From Thermogutta terrifontis (lineage in GTDB: Bacteria; Planctomycetota; Planctomycetia; Pirellulales; Thermoguttaceae), in contig NZ_CP018477.1 of NCBI RefSeq assembly GCF_002277955.1, positions 620,001 to 684,000 of the forward strand: a stretch of DNA of 64,000 nt. The letters run 5' to 3'. Of this stretch, positions 17,932 to 27,739 are shown piece by piece. The position numbers were made by a program, and so were the translations under genes. The notes under the pieces are model-generated. The model saw only the letters and a list, made by a program, of their open reading frames with translations, had not been told where the DNA came from and did not search any database. Within the stretch, counting starts at the first letter, position 1; each line of letters begins with the position of its first letter.

Positions 17932-20900
17932 ATGAGTCAGTCATTCAATCGCTTGCACCCCAAACCTTACGGACTCTATGATCCTCAGTATGAGCATGAC
18001 GCTTGCGGTATTGGGGCTGTGGTGAATATTTCGGGCCGGCGGGATCATCAGATTATCGAGTACGGTAAGCAGATTCTGCTTAATTTGATGCACCGCGGGG
18101 CGTCCGTGGCCGACGAAGTGACCGGCGACGGTGCAGGCATTTTGTTTCAGATTCCACACGAATTTTTCGAAGAGGAACTCGCTCGGGAGGACGTTGCTCT
18201 TCCCCCTCCCAAGCGTTATGGGGTGGCGATGGTCTTCTTCCCGCGGGAGGATGAGATTCGCATCCGCTGCGAAGCGATTTTGGAGGCGGAGATCGCCCGG
18301 GCGGGCCTGAAACTTCTCGGCCGTCGGGAGGTTCCCAGCGATAATAGCTGCCTTGGGGAAATTGCCCGGGCTTGTGAACCACGGATTTTTCAGTTCTTTA
18401 TTGATGGCCTGGGACTTGCCGAAGAGGACCTCGAACGGCGGCTGTTTGTCACGCGGAAGAAGCTGGAGCATCGTGTTCGTCGCGAGCTTGGCGATGCGGC
18501 GGTCGATTTTTATATCCCCTCGATGTCGTGCTACACGATCGTATACAAGGGGATGTTTCTGGCGCCGCAACTGGCGGCCTACTATCCGGACCTTTCTGAT
18601 CCCCGCGTGGTTTCCGCACTGGCCATCGTCCATCAGCGCTACAGCACCAACACCTTCCCAAGCTGGAAACTGGCGCAGCCGTTCCGCATGATTGCCCACA
18701 ACGGGGAGATCAATACGCTACGGGGCAATATCAATCATTTGGCGGCTTACGAGAAACGGATGTCATCGCCGCTTTTCGGGGACGATATCAAGGAAATCTG
18801 CCCGATCATCGAGCCGGGGGTGAGCGACTCCGCGGCGTTCGACAACTGCATGGAGTTGCTCGTGCGTGGTGGTCGGTCGGCGCCCCACGCCCTCATGATG
18901 ATGATTCCGGAAGCCTTCGGGCCGAAGTATCACATCAGCACCGACAAACGTGCCTTCTACGAGTATCACGCGGCGATCATGGAACCGTGGGACGGTCCGG
19001 CGGCGATCGTGTTCACGGACGGTCGACTCGTCGGGGGCACGCTCGACCGTAACGGTTTGCGCCCCTGCCGCTACCTCGTCACCGACGACGGACTCGTTAT
19101 CCTGGCAAGCGAGACTGGCGTGGTCGAGTTTCCGCCGGAAAAAATCCGCCAGAAAGGGCGTCTTCAGCCCGGCAGGATGTTTCTCGTGGACACCGTGGAA
19201 CAGCGGATTATCTCCGACAACGAAGTCAAGGGGAAGCTCAGCCGCCAGCGGCCGTACCGGCGATGGCTGGAACAGAATCGCATCGAGCTGCGGGGGCTCT
19301 TCCTGCCTTCCACGAATACCGACAGTGATCCGAAAACACTTTTTGAGCGATTGCGGGCCTTTGGCTACACCGGTGAGGATCTGACGATGATTCTCGCTCC
19401 GATGGCCCGTGATGGCCAGGAGCCGGTCGGATCGATGGGCAATGACGCGGCGCTGCCTGTGCTCTCCGACAAGCCCAAGCTGTTGTTCAACTACTTCAAG
19501 CAACTGTTTGCACAGGTGACCAATCCTCCCATCGACCCGCTGCGGGAAGGATTGGTTATGTCTTTGATGACGTTCACGGGCAAGCACGGGAACCTGCTGG
19601 ATGAACAACCGGAACATTGCCGCCAGTTGAAGCTCCCGCATCCGATTTTGACCAACGACGACATGCGGCGGCTCAGGGAGGCGAACCATCCGCACCTGAA
19701 GGTGGCGACGCTGAGCATGCTCTTTCCGGCACACGTGGATGACCCTGAGCGCGCATTGCGGGAGGCAGTGGAGAACCTGGTTGCGTCGGCCGAAAAGGCC
19801 ATCCACGAGGGGGCCTCGCTGCTCATCCTCAGTGATCGCGGAGTGAATGGGGCCTGGGCAGCCATCCCCAGCCTCCTTGCCACAGCGGCGGTTCACCATG
19901 GGCTGCTGCAGCGAGGATTGCGAGGTGAAGCGGGCCTGATTATCGAAAGCGGTGAACCTCGCGAGGTCATGCACTTCTGCCTGCTGCTGGGATATGGGGC
20001 CAACGCCATCAACCCCTATCTCGCCTATGAAGCGATTTACCACCTCTATCGTAATAAAGACTTGCCGTCCGGACTGACGCTTGAGGAAGCCATCGATCGG
20101 TACATCAACGCGGTGAAGAAGGGCATCCTCAAAACGATGTCCAAGATGGGGATATCCACCCTGCGAAGTTACCACGCTGCCCAGCAGTTCGAGGCAGTGG
20201 GACTGGACCGCTCGGTGGTGGACAGATATTTTTGCGGAACGGCCTCGCGAATCGGCGGGGTGGATCTGAAAGTCATTGCAGAGGAGGCTCTGGCTCGCCA
20301 CCACAGCGGCTTTGGACCGCGAGAACCGTGGGCTTTGCCTCTCGATTTCGGCGGCGAGTATCACGAGCGGCTGGACGGAGAACGTCATCTGTGGAATGCC
20401 GAGACGGTGACTCTCCTCCAGCATGCCGTCATTAACAACGACTGGAATAAATACCTGGAGTTTGCGGATCGTGTGAACAAGCAGAACGAAGCCCTCTGCA
20501 CACTTCGCGGGCTGTTCGACTTTGAATATGGAGAACCGGTTCCCCTCGACGAGGTGGAGCCCGCCAGTTCGATTGTCCAGCGCTTCTATACCGGCGCGAT
20601 GTCTCATGGTTCGATCAGCAAGGAGGCTCATGAAACGCTGGCCATTGCGATGAACCGGCTGGGGGCCCTGGCGAACACGGGTGAGGGGGGCGAAGACCCC
20701 ATCCGTTACCGGCCACTGCCCAACGGGGATTCGGCGAACTGTGGCATCAAACAGGTGGCCAGCGGTCGGTTTGGAGTGACCATCGAGTATCTGGCTAATG
20801 CCAAGATGCTCCAGATAAAAATGGCGCAGGGGGCGAAGCCGGGGGAAGGGGGACAGCTTCCTGGACATAAAGTCACGGAGGAAATCGCTCGGTTGCGGCA

Positions 20901-22503
20901 TTCGACGCCCGGTGTGTCTCTCATTTCGCCTCCGCCCCACCATGACATTTACTCCATCGAAGATCTGGCCCAGTTGATTTACGACCTCAAGGCGGCCAAT
21001 CCGGAAGCTCTGGTTTCGGTGAAACTGGTGGCGGAAGTCGGCGTGGGGACTGTCGCGGCAGGTGTGGCCAAGGCCAATGCCGATGAGGTGCTCATCAGCG
21101 GTCACGACGGCGGTACGGGAGCCAGCCCGTGGTCTTCCATCAAGCATGCAGGGATTCCCTGGGAAATCGGCCTGGCGGAGACGCAGCAGACCCTGGTGGC
21201 CAACGGTCTGCGGGATCGCATCCTCGTTCAGGTGGACGGGCAGATGCGGACCGGCCGCGACGTGGTGATCGGGGCTCTCCTGGGAGCGGAACGCTTCGGC
21301 TTTGGCACGGCGGCTCTCGTTTCACTGGGCTGCATCCTGATGCGGAAATGCCATCTCGGCACCTGCCCGGTGGGTATCGCCACGCAGAAGCCCGAGTTGC
21401 GGGAGCGTTTTGCCGGTCGGGCGGAATACCTCATCAGATATCTGCTGTTCGTCGCTGAGGAAGTTCGCCACTGGATGGCCAAGCTCGGCTTCCGCCGATT
21501 TGACGAGATGGTCGGTCGGGTGGATCGGCTGAAGGTGCAGCGGGCTGTCAACCACTGGAAGGCGAAAGGGCTCGATTTTTCTGCCCTGCTGACACCACCG
21601 CCGGGATTCCCCAATGTGCCGCTTCGTCGCATCCGTCCCCAGACAAACAAGCATTTGGATCATCTCGACCGGCAGATCCTGCCCCAGATTCAGAGTGCTC
21701 TGGAAGAAAAAAAGCCGGTAGTCCTGGAGATGCCGATTCGTAATATCCACCGTGCGGTGGGGAGCACGATCAGTTATTACGTGACTAAGAAATACGGCAG
21801 CGCTGGCTTGCCCGACAGCACCATTCACCTTGTTTTTCGCGGTTCGGCTGGCCAAAGTTTCGGGGCCTTTCTCGCGCCGGGCATCACTTTAGAGCTCATC
21901 GGCGACGCGAATGACTATCTCGGAAAGGGACTCTCCGGTGGCCGGATCGTCGTGCGGACTCCGCCGGGAAGTCCGTTTGACCCCACGGAAAACGTCATCG
22001 TGGGAAACACGCTTCTGTACGGAGCCACGTCCGGCGAGGTGTTCATCAATGGGCTGGCGGGCGAGCGTTTTGCTGTCCGTAACAGTGGTGCCGTGGCCGT
22101 CGTGGAAGGCGTCGGTGACCACGGCTGTGAGTACATGACCGGTGGAATCGTGGTCGTGCTGGGACGGACCGGCCGGAACTTCGCCGCCGGTATGAGCGGG
22201 GGTGTCGCGTACGTCCTCGATGAGCATCAACTGTTCGATACCCTCTGTAATCTCGATATGGTGGACCTGGAGTCCGTGTGGCAGCCGGAGGATCAGAAAC
22301 TGCTCCGCAGCCTCATCGAGCGGCACTACGTGTGGACGGGAAGTGCTCAGGCCAAACGGCTCCTGGAGCAGTGGCCGGAAGCGGTGGGCAAATTCGTCAA
22401 GGTCATGCCCATCGAATACCGGGCGGCGCTGGAAAGGATGAGAGAGCAGGAACAGGTTCGGGCAGATCAAACACCGGCAACAGAGGAGGTGTTCAGTGGG
22501 TAA
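17932..22503 (+). CDS. gltB: Glutamate synthase, large (alpha) subunit
   Basis: A 1523-residue subunit of NADPH-type GOGAT, which makes two glutamates from glutamine and 2-oxoglutarate. Order: N-terminal Ntn-type glutaminase with nucleophile Cys25 in EHDACGIGAV (the first 24 residues are probably cleaved), central domain, FMN-binding synthase domain, and C-terminal beta-helix (gltB/FwdC-like). The 3Fe-4S cysteines are Cys1134, Cys1140 and Cys1145 in CILMRKCHLGTC. The frame is open upstream, but the ATG at 17932 (MSQSFNRLHP) has AAGG upstream and places the Cys correctly. Its end overlaps gltD by 8 bases. Confidence 0.97.
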   Translation: MSQSFNRLHPKPYGLYDPQYEHDACGIGAVVNISGRRDHQIIEYGKQILLNLMHRGASVADEVTGDGAGILFQIPHEFFEEELAREDVALPPPKRYGVAMVFFPREDEIRIRCEAILEAEIARAGLKLLGRREVPSDNSCLGEIARACEPRIFQFFIDGLGLAEEDLERRLFVTRKKLEHRVRRELGDAAVDFYIPSMSCYTIVYKGMFLAPQLAAYYPDLSDPRVVSALAIVHQRYSTNTFPSWKLAQPFRMIAHNGEINTLRGNINHLAAYEKRMSSPLFGDDIKEICPIIEPGVSDSAAFDNCMELLVRGGRSAPHALMMMIPEAFGPKYHISTDKRAFYEYHAAIMEPWDGPAAIVFTDGRLVGGTLDRNGLRPCRYLVTDDGLVILASETGVVEFPPEKIRQKGRLQPGRMFLVDTVEQRIISDNEVKGKLSRQRPYRRWLEQNRIELRGLFLPSTNTDSDPKTLFERLRAFGYTGEDLTMILAPMARDGQEPVGSMGNDAALPVLSDKPKLLFNYFKQLFAQVTNPPIDPLREGLVMSLMTFTGKHGNLLDEQPEHCRQLKLPHPILTNDDMRRLREANHPHLKVATLSMLFPAHVDDPERALREAVENLVASAEKAIHEGASLLILSDRGVNGAWAAIPSLLATAAVHHGLLQRGLRGEAGLIIESGEPREVMHFCLLLGYGANAINPYLAYEAIYHLYRNKDLPSGLTLEEAIDRYINAVKKGILKTMSKMGISTLRSYHAAQQFEAVGLDRSVVDRYFCGTASRIGGVDLKVIAEEALARHHSGFGPREPWALPLDFGGEYHERLDGERHLWNAETVTLLQHAVINNDWNKYLEFADRVNKQNEALCTLRGLFDFEYGEPVPLDEVEPASSIVQRFYTGAMSHGSISKEAHETLAIAMNRLGALANTGEGGEDPIRYRPLPNGDSANCGIKQVASGRFGVTIEYLANAKMLQIKMAQGAKPGEGGQLPGHKVTEEIARLRHSTPGVSLISPPPHHDIYSIEDLAQLIYDLKAANPEALVSVKLVAEVGVGTVAAGVAKANADEVLISGHDGGTGASPWSSIKHAGIPWEIGLAETQQTLVANGLRDRILVQVDGQMRTGRDVVIGALLGAERFGFGTAALVSLGCILMRKCHLGTCPVGIATQKPELRERFAGRAEYLIRYLLFVAEEVRHWMAKLGFRRFDEMVGRVDRLKVQRAVNHWKAKGLDFSALLTPPPGFPNVPLRRIRPQTNKHLDHLDRQILPQIQSALEEKKPVVLEMPIRNIHRAVGSTISYYVTKKYGSAGLPDSTIHLVFRGSAGQSFGAFLAPGITLELIGDANDYLGKGLSGGRIVVRTPPGSPFDPTENVIVGNTLLYGATSGEVFINGLAGERFAVRNSGAVAVVEGVGDHGCEYMTGGIVVVLGRTGRNFAAGMSGGVAYVLDEHQLFDTLCNLDMVDLESVWQPEDQKLLRSLIERHYVWTGSAQAKRLLEQWPEAVGKFVKVMPIEYRAALERMREQEQVRADQTPATEEVFSG

Positions 22504-23968
22504 TCCAACAGGGTTTTTGAAATATCCGCGGGTGGACGCAGGTCACCGGCCTGTGGAGGAAAGGATCCACGATTGGCGGGAAATCGATCTGCCACTCGCC
22601 GAGCGTATTCTCAACGAACAGGCGGCACGCTGCATGGACTGTGGCATCCCGTTTTGTCACATGTCGGGCTGCCCGGTCAAGAACCGGATTCCGGAATTCA
22701 ACGATTTGGTATATCGCGGAAAATGGCGGGAGGCGGCCGACAACCTGCATTCCACCAACAATTTTCCCGAGATCACCGGCCGTGTGTGTCCTGCCCCGTG
22801 CGAGGCGGCCTGCACCCTCTCCATCAACTCGCAACCGGTGACGATCAAGCACATTGAGTATCAAATTGCCGAGCGGGCGTTTGCCGAGAAATGGGTGCGG
22901 CCCATCAAGCCGGCGCAGCGAACCGGGAAGCGAGTGGCCATTATCGGCTCCGGCCCGGCAGGATTGGCCGCCGCCCAGCAGCTTTGCCGTCTCGGACATG
23001 AGGTCATTGTCTTCGAAAAGTCGGACCGGATCGGTGGACTGCTCCGCTACGGCATTCCCGATTTCAAGCTGGAAAAACACATCATCGACCGGCGACTGGA
23101 GCAGATGGTCGCCGAGGGAGTGCACTTCGAGCCGAACGTGTGGGTGGGGCGTGACATCACGGCCGACGAATTGCGGCGGAGCTTCCACGCGATTCTTCTG
23201 GCCATGGGCGCCGGCAAGCCGCGACCGCTGACCGTTCCCGGTGCGGATGCAAAAGGAGTCCATTTTGCGATGGACTACCTCACCCAGCAGAATCGCCGGA
23301 TTGCCGGTGATCCTGTTCCCACCACCGGACCGGATGCCATCTACGCCAAAGACAAGCATGTGGTTGTCATTGGAGGTGGGGATACGGGGAGTGACTGTGT
23401 CGGCACGGCCATCCGACAGGGCGCCAAGTCAGTCCTGCAAATTGAAATTCTGCCCAAACCCCCGGAGGGTAAAAATCCGGAGACGCCCTGGCCGCTCTGG
23501 CCGCGGATCATGCGGACTTCCACCTCTCACGAAGAGGGATGCGTCCGCCGCTGGAGCGTGCTCACCAAAGCCCTCTCTGTCAAAGACGGCCAGGTGACCC
23601 ATCTTCACGCCTGTGAAGTGGAATGGATCCGCGGGCCGAAAGGCTGGGAAATGCGGGAGAAACCGGGGACGGACTTCACGGTCCCGGCGGACCTCGTGCT
23701 CCTGGCCATGGGCTTTTTGCACGTGGAGCATGAAGGGCTCGTCCAGCAATTTGGCCTTCAGCTCGACCAGCGGGGAAACGTGGTCGTCAAGAAGTGGATG
23801 ACCTCCGTGCCCGGCGTGTTTGCGGCGGGAGACACAGTCAAGGGCGCGTCGCTGGTGGTGCACGCCATCAATCACGGCCGGGAAGCTGCCCGGGCGATTC
23901 ACGAATGGCTGTGCACCGAGCCGACGCTGCCCAGGGAAACCGTGTTGTCGGTTGCCACGGCACGCTGA
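22496..23968 (+). CDS. gltD: Glutamate synthase, small (beta) subunit
   Basis: A 490-residue FAD and NADPH-binding partner of GltB that passes electrons to the large subunit. The N-terminal Fe-S region is complete (CMDCGIPFCHMSGCPVKN and CPAPCEAAC). Then come the FAD dinucleotide fold (VAIIGSGPAGLAAAQQL), RIGGLLRYGIPDFKLEK, the NADPH fold (VVVIGGGDTGSDC) and the C-terminal GVFAAGDTVKGASLVVHAI. It starts with GTG at 22496, with GAGGAGG 6 bases upstream inside the end of gltB, so the subunits are translationally coupled. Normal length. Confidence 0.97.
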   Translation: MGNPTGFLKYPRVDAGHRPVEERIHDWREIDLPLAERILNEQAARCMDCGIPFCHMSGCPVKNRIPEFNDLVYRGKWREAADNLHSTNNFPEITGRVCPAPCEAACTLSINSQPVTIKHIEYQIAERAFAEKWVRPIKPAQRTGKRVAIIGSGPAGLAAAQQLCRLGHEVIVFEKSDRIGGLLRYGIPDFKLEKHIIDRRLEQMVAEGVHFEPNVWVGRDITADELRRSFHAILLAMGAGKPRPLTVPGADAKGVHFAMDYLTQQNRRIAGDPVPTTGPDAIYAKDKHVVVIGGGDTGSDCVGTAIRQGAKSVLQIEILPKPPEGKNPETPWPLWPRIMRTSTSHEEGCVRRWSVLTKALSVKDGQVTHLHACEVEWIRGPKGWEMREKPGTDFTVPADLVLLAMGFLHVEHEGLVQQFGLQLDQRGNVVVKKWMTSVPGVFAAGDTVKGASLVVHAINHGREAARAIHEWLCTEPTLPRETVLSVATAR

Positions 23969-24045
23969 AGCTTTCCCACCTTTACCGAGAAGCGTTCAGA
24001 ACTGGACGCTCCCAGAGGCGCTGGGCGTCCAGATTGCCCAGGTGG

Positions 24046-24450
24046 TCATTGATCGAGGGCCTCGCTGAGCACCTCTTCTGCGACGTAGATGGGCAGGGGA
24101 GGTTTCCATCGTACGGCGATGGCAATGGCATCCGACGGACGGGCGTCCACCTCCACCAGCGAGCCGTTCTGCCGAAACCGGAGTCGTGCAAAGTAAGTGT
24201 GTTCGCGAAGTTCGCTGATGAGGACGTCCTGCGGCTCGATGGAAAGTTCCTGCAGAATATTGATGATAAGATCGTGCGTCATTGGGCGTGGCAACACGAC
24301 ATTCCTCACCGCCCGATAAATGCTCTGGGCTTCGAAGACGCCGATGACGATCGGAAATGCCCGGTCTCCGTCCACCTCTTTGAGGTAAATGATTTGCTCT
24401 TCCGCGATGTCGCTGAGGACAATTCGGGCAAGTTGCATCTGGACTGGCAT
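24046..24450 (-). CDS. Bifunctional nuclease (BFN/DUF151) family protein
   Basis: A 134-residue protein of the DUF151 family. Members are annotated as bifunctional nucleases from a plant homologue; the bacterial role is unsettled. Marks are LKEVDGDRAFPIVIGVFEAQSIYRAV, MTHDLIINILQELSI, and VEVDARPSDAIAIAVRWKPPLPIYVAEEVL at the C terminus. I chose the ATG at 24450 because GGAGG lies about 8 bases upstream; the frame stays open for 35 more codons. It converges on gltD. Confidence 0.88.
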   Translation of the reverse strand: MPVQMQLARIVLSDIAEEQIIYLKEVDGDRAFPIVIGVFEAQSIYRAVRNVVLPRPMTHDLIINILQELSIEPQDVLISELREHTYFARLRFRQNGSLVEVDARPSDAIAIAVRWKPPLPIYVAEEVLSEALDQ

Positions 24451-24718
24451 CAGTCCCCTCCAGGTTGTTTCCCTGTAATGTGCTCGAACCGTGTCCGTCC
24501 ACGTGCCCGGCTGGGTTCCACGACCAGCAGAGTGTACGGTGGCCGCGTCGATCATGGGGGCCGGTCACGGGCGGCAAGTTTGATGTGCTCGTTGGCTGTG
24601 CGCCGTGATACGGCGTCGCACGAGCATGAAAACATGGCGACGGCCGTATACGAGAACACCCTTTGTGTATTCTAGTCCCCCGAGCGGGCCTCTCACCAGT
24701 GGCCGACCCGCGTTTCTT

Positions 24719-25429
24719 TCAGCGGACGGTATCGGCTTCGATGCGGTACACAATCCCGCCGAACTGCTGTTTGAGGACGTCCGGGTTCGACGTGAACACG
24801 CCACCCACCCCGATTCTCTTCGTGGAATAATCCACAGAGAGCCCATTTTTGAAATGGACTTCGATCATCTGGGTGGGCCGAAGCTGGGACTGGCAAAACT
24901 GGCAATGGGAAAGCTGTTCCACGAGCACGAAGTCTGTGATGCCGTACTGTTTTTCACCCGGCACCATGTATCCCCACACGAAGACTTTTTTCTCCTCGAG
25001 ATCTCGCGCGAACTGGGGAATGAGCTTGGGCTCGTTGGGATCCGGTTGGAGTTCGGCGAAGGTGATCAATTTGTATCCGGGGGGAGCCTCTGCCAGATAC
25101 GTGTACATGACCCAGCCGCATCCCAGCACACCGAAAACGAGGGAAAGGATGATCCCCGTCTGGGCCATTCCCAGGCCGAGTCGTTCCTTCGGCGATTTCG
25201 CGATTTCCTTGCGGGCAATCCAGCCGAAAATCAAACCACCCAGGGGAATCCAGAACAAATAAACGGTGAAGAAGCAGAAGATGGAGAGCACACCCAGCAC
25301 CAGGCTGAGCACCGCCTGGGCCTGGATGACCTTGTAATCATCCGTTGGCCGGAAGCCGATCCGGGTTCGCCGCCGGATGACCGGCTGCTCGCTGCGGAAA
25401 ATGGGCTTTTGACCGTCGATAATACTCAT
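24719..25429 (-). CDS. Membrane protein with DUF4190-like segments and soluble C-terminal domain
   Basis: A 236-residue protein. Two hydrophobic segments (about residues 41-68 and 86-107) separated by a short basic loop (GWIARKEIAKSPKERLGLG) resemble the DUF4190 hairpin. The C-terminal 120 residues (KVFVWGYMVPGEKQYGITDFVLVEQLSHCQFCQSQ...) look like the DUF3299 type of extracytoplasmic domain; the CQFC pair could bind metal or form a disulfide. I use the ATG at 25429; the Shine-Dalgarno is weak. It lies between the BFN gene and the MacB-like permease gene, on the same strand. Family assignment is tentative. Confidence 0.72.
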   Translation of the reverse strand: MSIIDGQKPIFRSEQPVIRRRTRIGFRPTDDYKVIQAQAVLSLVLGVLSIFCFFTVYLFWIPLGGLIFGWIARKEIAKSPKERLGLGMAQTGIILSLVFGVLGCGWVMYTYLAEAPPGYKLITFAELQPDPNEPKLIPQFARDLEEKKVFVWGYMVPGEKQYGITDFVLVEQLSHCQFCQSQLRPTQMIEVHFKNGLSVDYSTKRIGVGGVFTSNPDVLKQQFGGIVYRIEADTVR

Positions 25430-25620
25430 GGGTTTCACCACTTTTAATGAATCCAGTGTGACCTGTTAGAAGAGTTCGCCAACTGTCCTGCCGGTCCCCC
25501 TATGGCGGGAATTTTTCCGAGAACAGTTAGTTCCTCTCTCATGTTATTGTTGCCGCCGGAAAAGTGTTCGGCGAGCCCTGAGTTTGGGCCGGAAATTCCG
25601 CCGGGGAAACTGTGGCCCCA

Positions 25621-26946
25621 TTATTCATGCCGAAGGGCCTCGATCGGATCCATATTGGCGGCCCGTCGGGCAGGATAGAGGCCGAAAATAACACCCACGG
25701 CCACCGCAATCCCAAAAGCCAGGGGGACGGAGCTGGGAACGATCACCGGCCGCATGGTCCGCACGATCTCCGGCAGCGAGTCGTACACCCGTGGCATGAG
25801 AATCTGGATGGCGCTCATAATGGCCTCGCTGAGTAGGGGACAGATGAAACCGACGAGGATGCCTGTAATCCCGCCGAGGGTCGAGAGCACCACCGTTTCG
25901 ACGAGAAATTGCCGGATGATGTCCCGTCGCTTGGCCCCCAACGCCCGGCGGATACCGATTTCGCGGGTCCTTTCGGTGACCGTGGCGAGCATGATGTTCA
26001 TGATGCCGATACCACCCACCACGAGCGAAATGCCCGCGATAAGGCCCATGAAGATCATGAACATCATTCGGGTGATGCGGGCCTGTTCGAGAAGTTCCAA
26101 CGGGACGGTGACACCGTAGTCTTCCGTGGGATGGTAGCGGGCCAGGGTGGCCTTCACAACATCGGCTGTGGAGATAACGTTTTCTGTTTTATCCACCTGG
26201 AGGGTGATTTGGCTCAACTCCACCTGTTCCGCTTCCAACGACCCCGCCCGGCGGGTGAAAATTACGTCCCCAATGCGCCACCAGAGGGTTGTGATGGGGA
26301 TGTACACGTCGCTGGAGAAGTCCTGGGCGGCAAACGAACCGCCGATTCCAGCGGACGGCATTTTCGGTTTGCACACCCCCACAACCACGTAGTATTGCTC
26401 TTCGATGCGGATGACTTTTCCAATGGGATCTTCGAAAGGGAACAGGCGTTCGGCCGTTCCCGCCGCCAGAACGCAGTAATTTTTGAGGTCTTCCAGGTCG
26501 GTGTCCTCGATGAAGCGACCGCGGTCCATTTCCAGCCGGACGATGTCCTTGTACTCGGGCGTGCAGCCCACCAGGCGACCATCGACCATCCGCCCACCGT
26601 AGCTGAAACGCTGCCGCAGTTCGCGAATTCGCACGGCGCGGGTGATGGTGGGGATGGTGCTGACCAGCCGTTCGTAATCCGCCCGGGTAATCCCATATTG
26701 CAGGAGCAGGCCCGAGCTCTGAATCTGCTCTGACGGCGGTTTAATGGAGCGGATGATGATGTTGGTGGCGCCCAGGCTTTCGATCTGCTCCTGGGCCTTG
26801 CGACTGATGCCTTCCCCGATAGCCAGCAACCAGATCACGCTGGCCACGCCGATAAAAATCCCCAACACGGTCAGCAAGGACCGCAGAGGATGAAGCATCA
26901 GGCTTTTGACACCGAGTTGGAATGTGCGAATCCAGAGAACAAGCAT
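25621..26946 (-). CDS. MacB-like ABC transporter permease (FtsX type)
   Basis: A 441-residue permease: N-terminal transmembrane segment (about 22-45, SLLTVLGIFIGVASVIWLLAIGEG), a large periplasmic MacB-PCD domain, then three C-terminal transmembrane segments of the FtsX fold (MMFMIFMGLIAGISLVVGGIGIMNIMLATVTERTREIGIRRALGA...). It lacks an ATPase domain, unlike E. coli MacB. The ATPase gene lies 70 bases upstream and the adaptor before that, all on the minus strand. Together they probably form a tripartite pump for peptides, lipoproteins or amphiphiles; no outer-membrane channel gene is nearby. Confidence 0.92.
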   Translation of the reverse strand: MLVLWIRTFQLGVKSLMLHPLRSLLTVLGIFIGVASVIWLLAIGEGISRKAQEQIESLGATNIIIRSIKPPSEQIQSSGLLLQYGITRADYERLVSTIPTITRAVRIRELRQRFSYGGRMVDGRLVGCTPEYKDIVRLEMDRGRFIEDTDLEDLKNYCVLAAGTAERLFPFEDPIGKVIRIEEQYYVVVGVCKPKMPSAGIGGSFAAQDFSSDVYIPITTLWWRIGDVIFTRRAGSLEAEQVELSQITLQVDKTENVISTADVVKATLARYHPTEDYGVTVPLELLEQARITRMMFMIFMGLIAGISLVVGGIGIMNIMLATVTERTREIGIRRALGAKRRDIIRQFLVETVVLSTLGGITGILVGFICPLLSEAIMSAIQILMPRVYDSLPEIVRTMRPVIVPSSVPLAFGIAVAVGVIFGLYPARRAANMDPIEALRHE

Positions 26947-27016
26947 GGGTGTTTATCGGCAGGTGTTGACTTCTCGAACTGTCATGGATGGAACCATCTG
27001 TGATCAGGACGGCTAT

Positions 27017-27739
27017 CTAATTGACAGCAGCTTTTGTTCGTGCGGAGCTGCGAGCCGGATTATCGGTGATGGACTCGATTTTTCCGTCGCGAAGCCGGAT
27101 GATCCTTTTGGCCCGGCTGCCCACATCCAGTTCGTGCGTCACGAGGATGATCGTTTTCCCCTGGCGGTTGAGTTCGTCGAAGAGATTCATGATCTCCTCG
27201 GTGGTGACGGAATCGAGGTTTCCGGTCGGTTCATCAGCCAGGATGAAAATGGGATCGTTGACCAGTGCCCGGGCAATGGCCACCCGCTGCTGCTGACCGC
27301 CGGACAGTTGGGTGGGCCTGTGATTGAGGCGTTCTCCGAGACCCACCATTGCGGCCAGTTCTTTACAGCGTGCCCGCTCTTTCGGCGAAAGCCGCCGCTG
27401 ATAATAGAGTGGCACCTCGATATTTTCCAGAACGGTGAGCTGGGGAATGAGATTGAAGGACTGGAAGACAAAGCCGATTTTGGAAGCCCGGAGTTCCGCG
27501 AGGCGATCGTCACTGGCTTCGGCGACGTTTTCGCCATCCAGCAGAATCTTGCCGGAAGTCGGATGGTCGAGGCAGCCCAGCAGGTTGAGGAGTGTGCTCT
27601 TGCCGGAGCCGGACGCCCCCATGATCGCCACGTAGTCTCCCTCGGGCACGTCGAAGGAGACACCGCGGAGGGCGTGAACGACCTCAGTGCCCATGTGGTA
27701 ATCTTTGGTCACATTCTGGACTGAGACGCCGATGCTCAT
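27017..27739 (-). CDS. MacB/LolD-type ABC transporter ATPase
   Basis: A 240-residue ATPase with Walker A GASGSGKST, Q-loop FVFQSFNLIPQLTVLENIEVPL, signature LSGGQQQRVAIARAL, Walker B FILADEPTGNLD and switch VTHE. The LIPQLT sequence and DEPTGNLDS place it in the MacB/LolD group. Its start overlaps the end of the adaptor gene by 4 bases (ATGA type), so they are translationally coupled. It energises the FtsX-type permease encoded downstream. Confidence 0.94.
   Translation of the reverse strand: MSIGVSVQNVTKDYHMGTEVVHALRGVSFDVPEGDYVAIMGASGSGKSTLLNLLGCLDHPTSGKILLDGENVAEASDDRLAELRASKIGFVFQSFNLIPQLTVLENIEVPLYYQRRLSPKERARCKELAAMVGLGERLNHRPTQLSGGQQQRVAIARALVNDPIFILADEPTGNLDSVTTEEIMNLFDELNRQGKTIILVTHELDVGSRAKRIIRLRDGKIESITDNPARSSARTKAAVN

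Noticed and set aside
18763-21147. 794-codon open frame antisense to gltB
   Set aside because: A codon-bias shadow of gltB in GC-rich DNA; no recognisable domains, and it lies wholly inside a certain gene.
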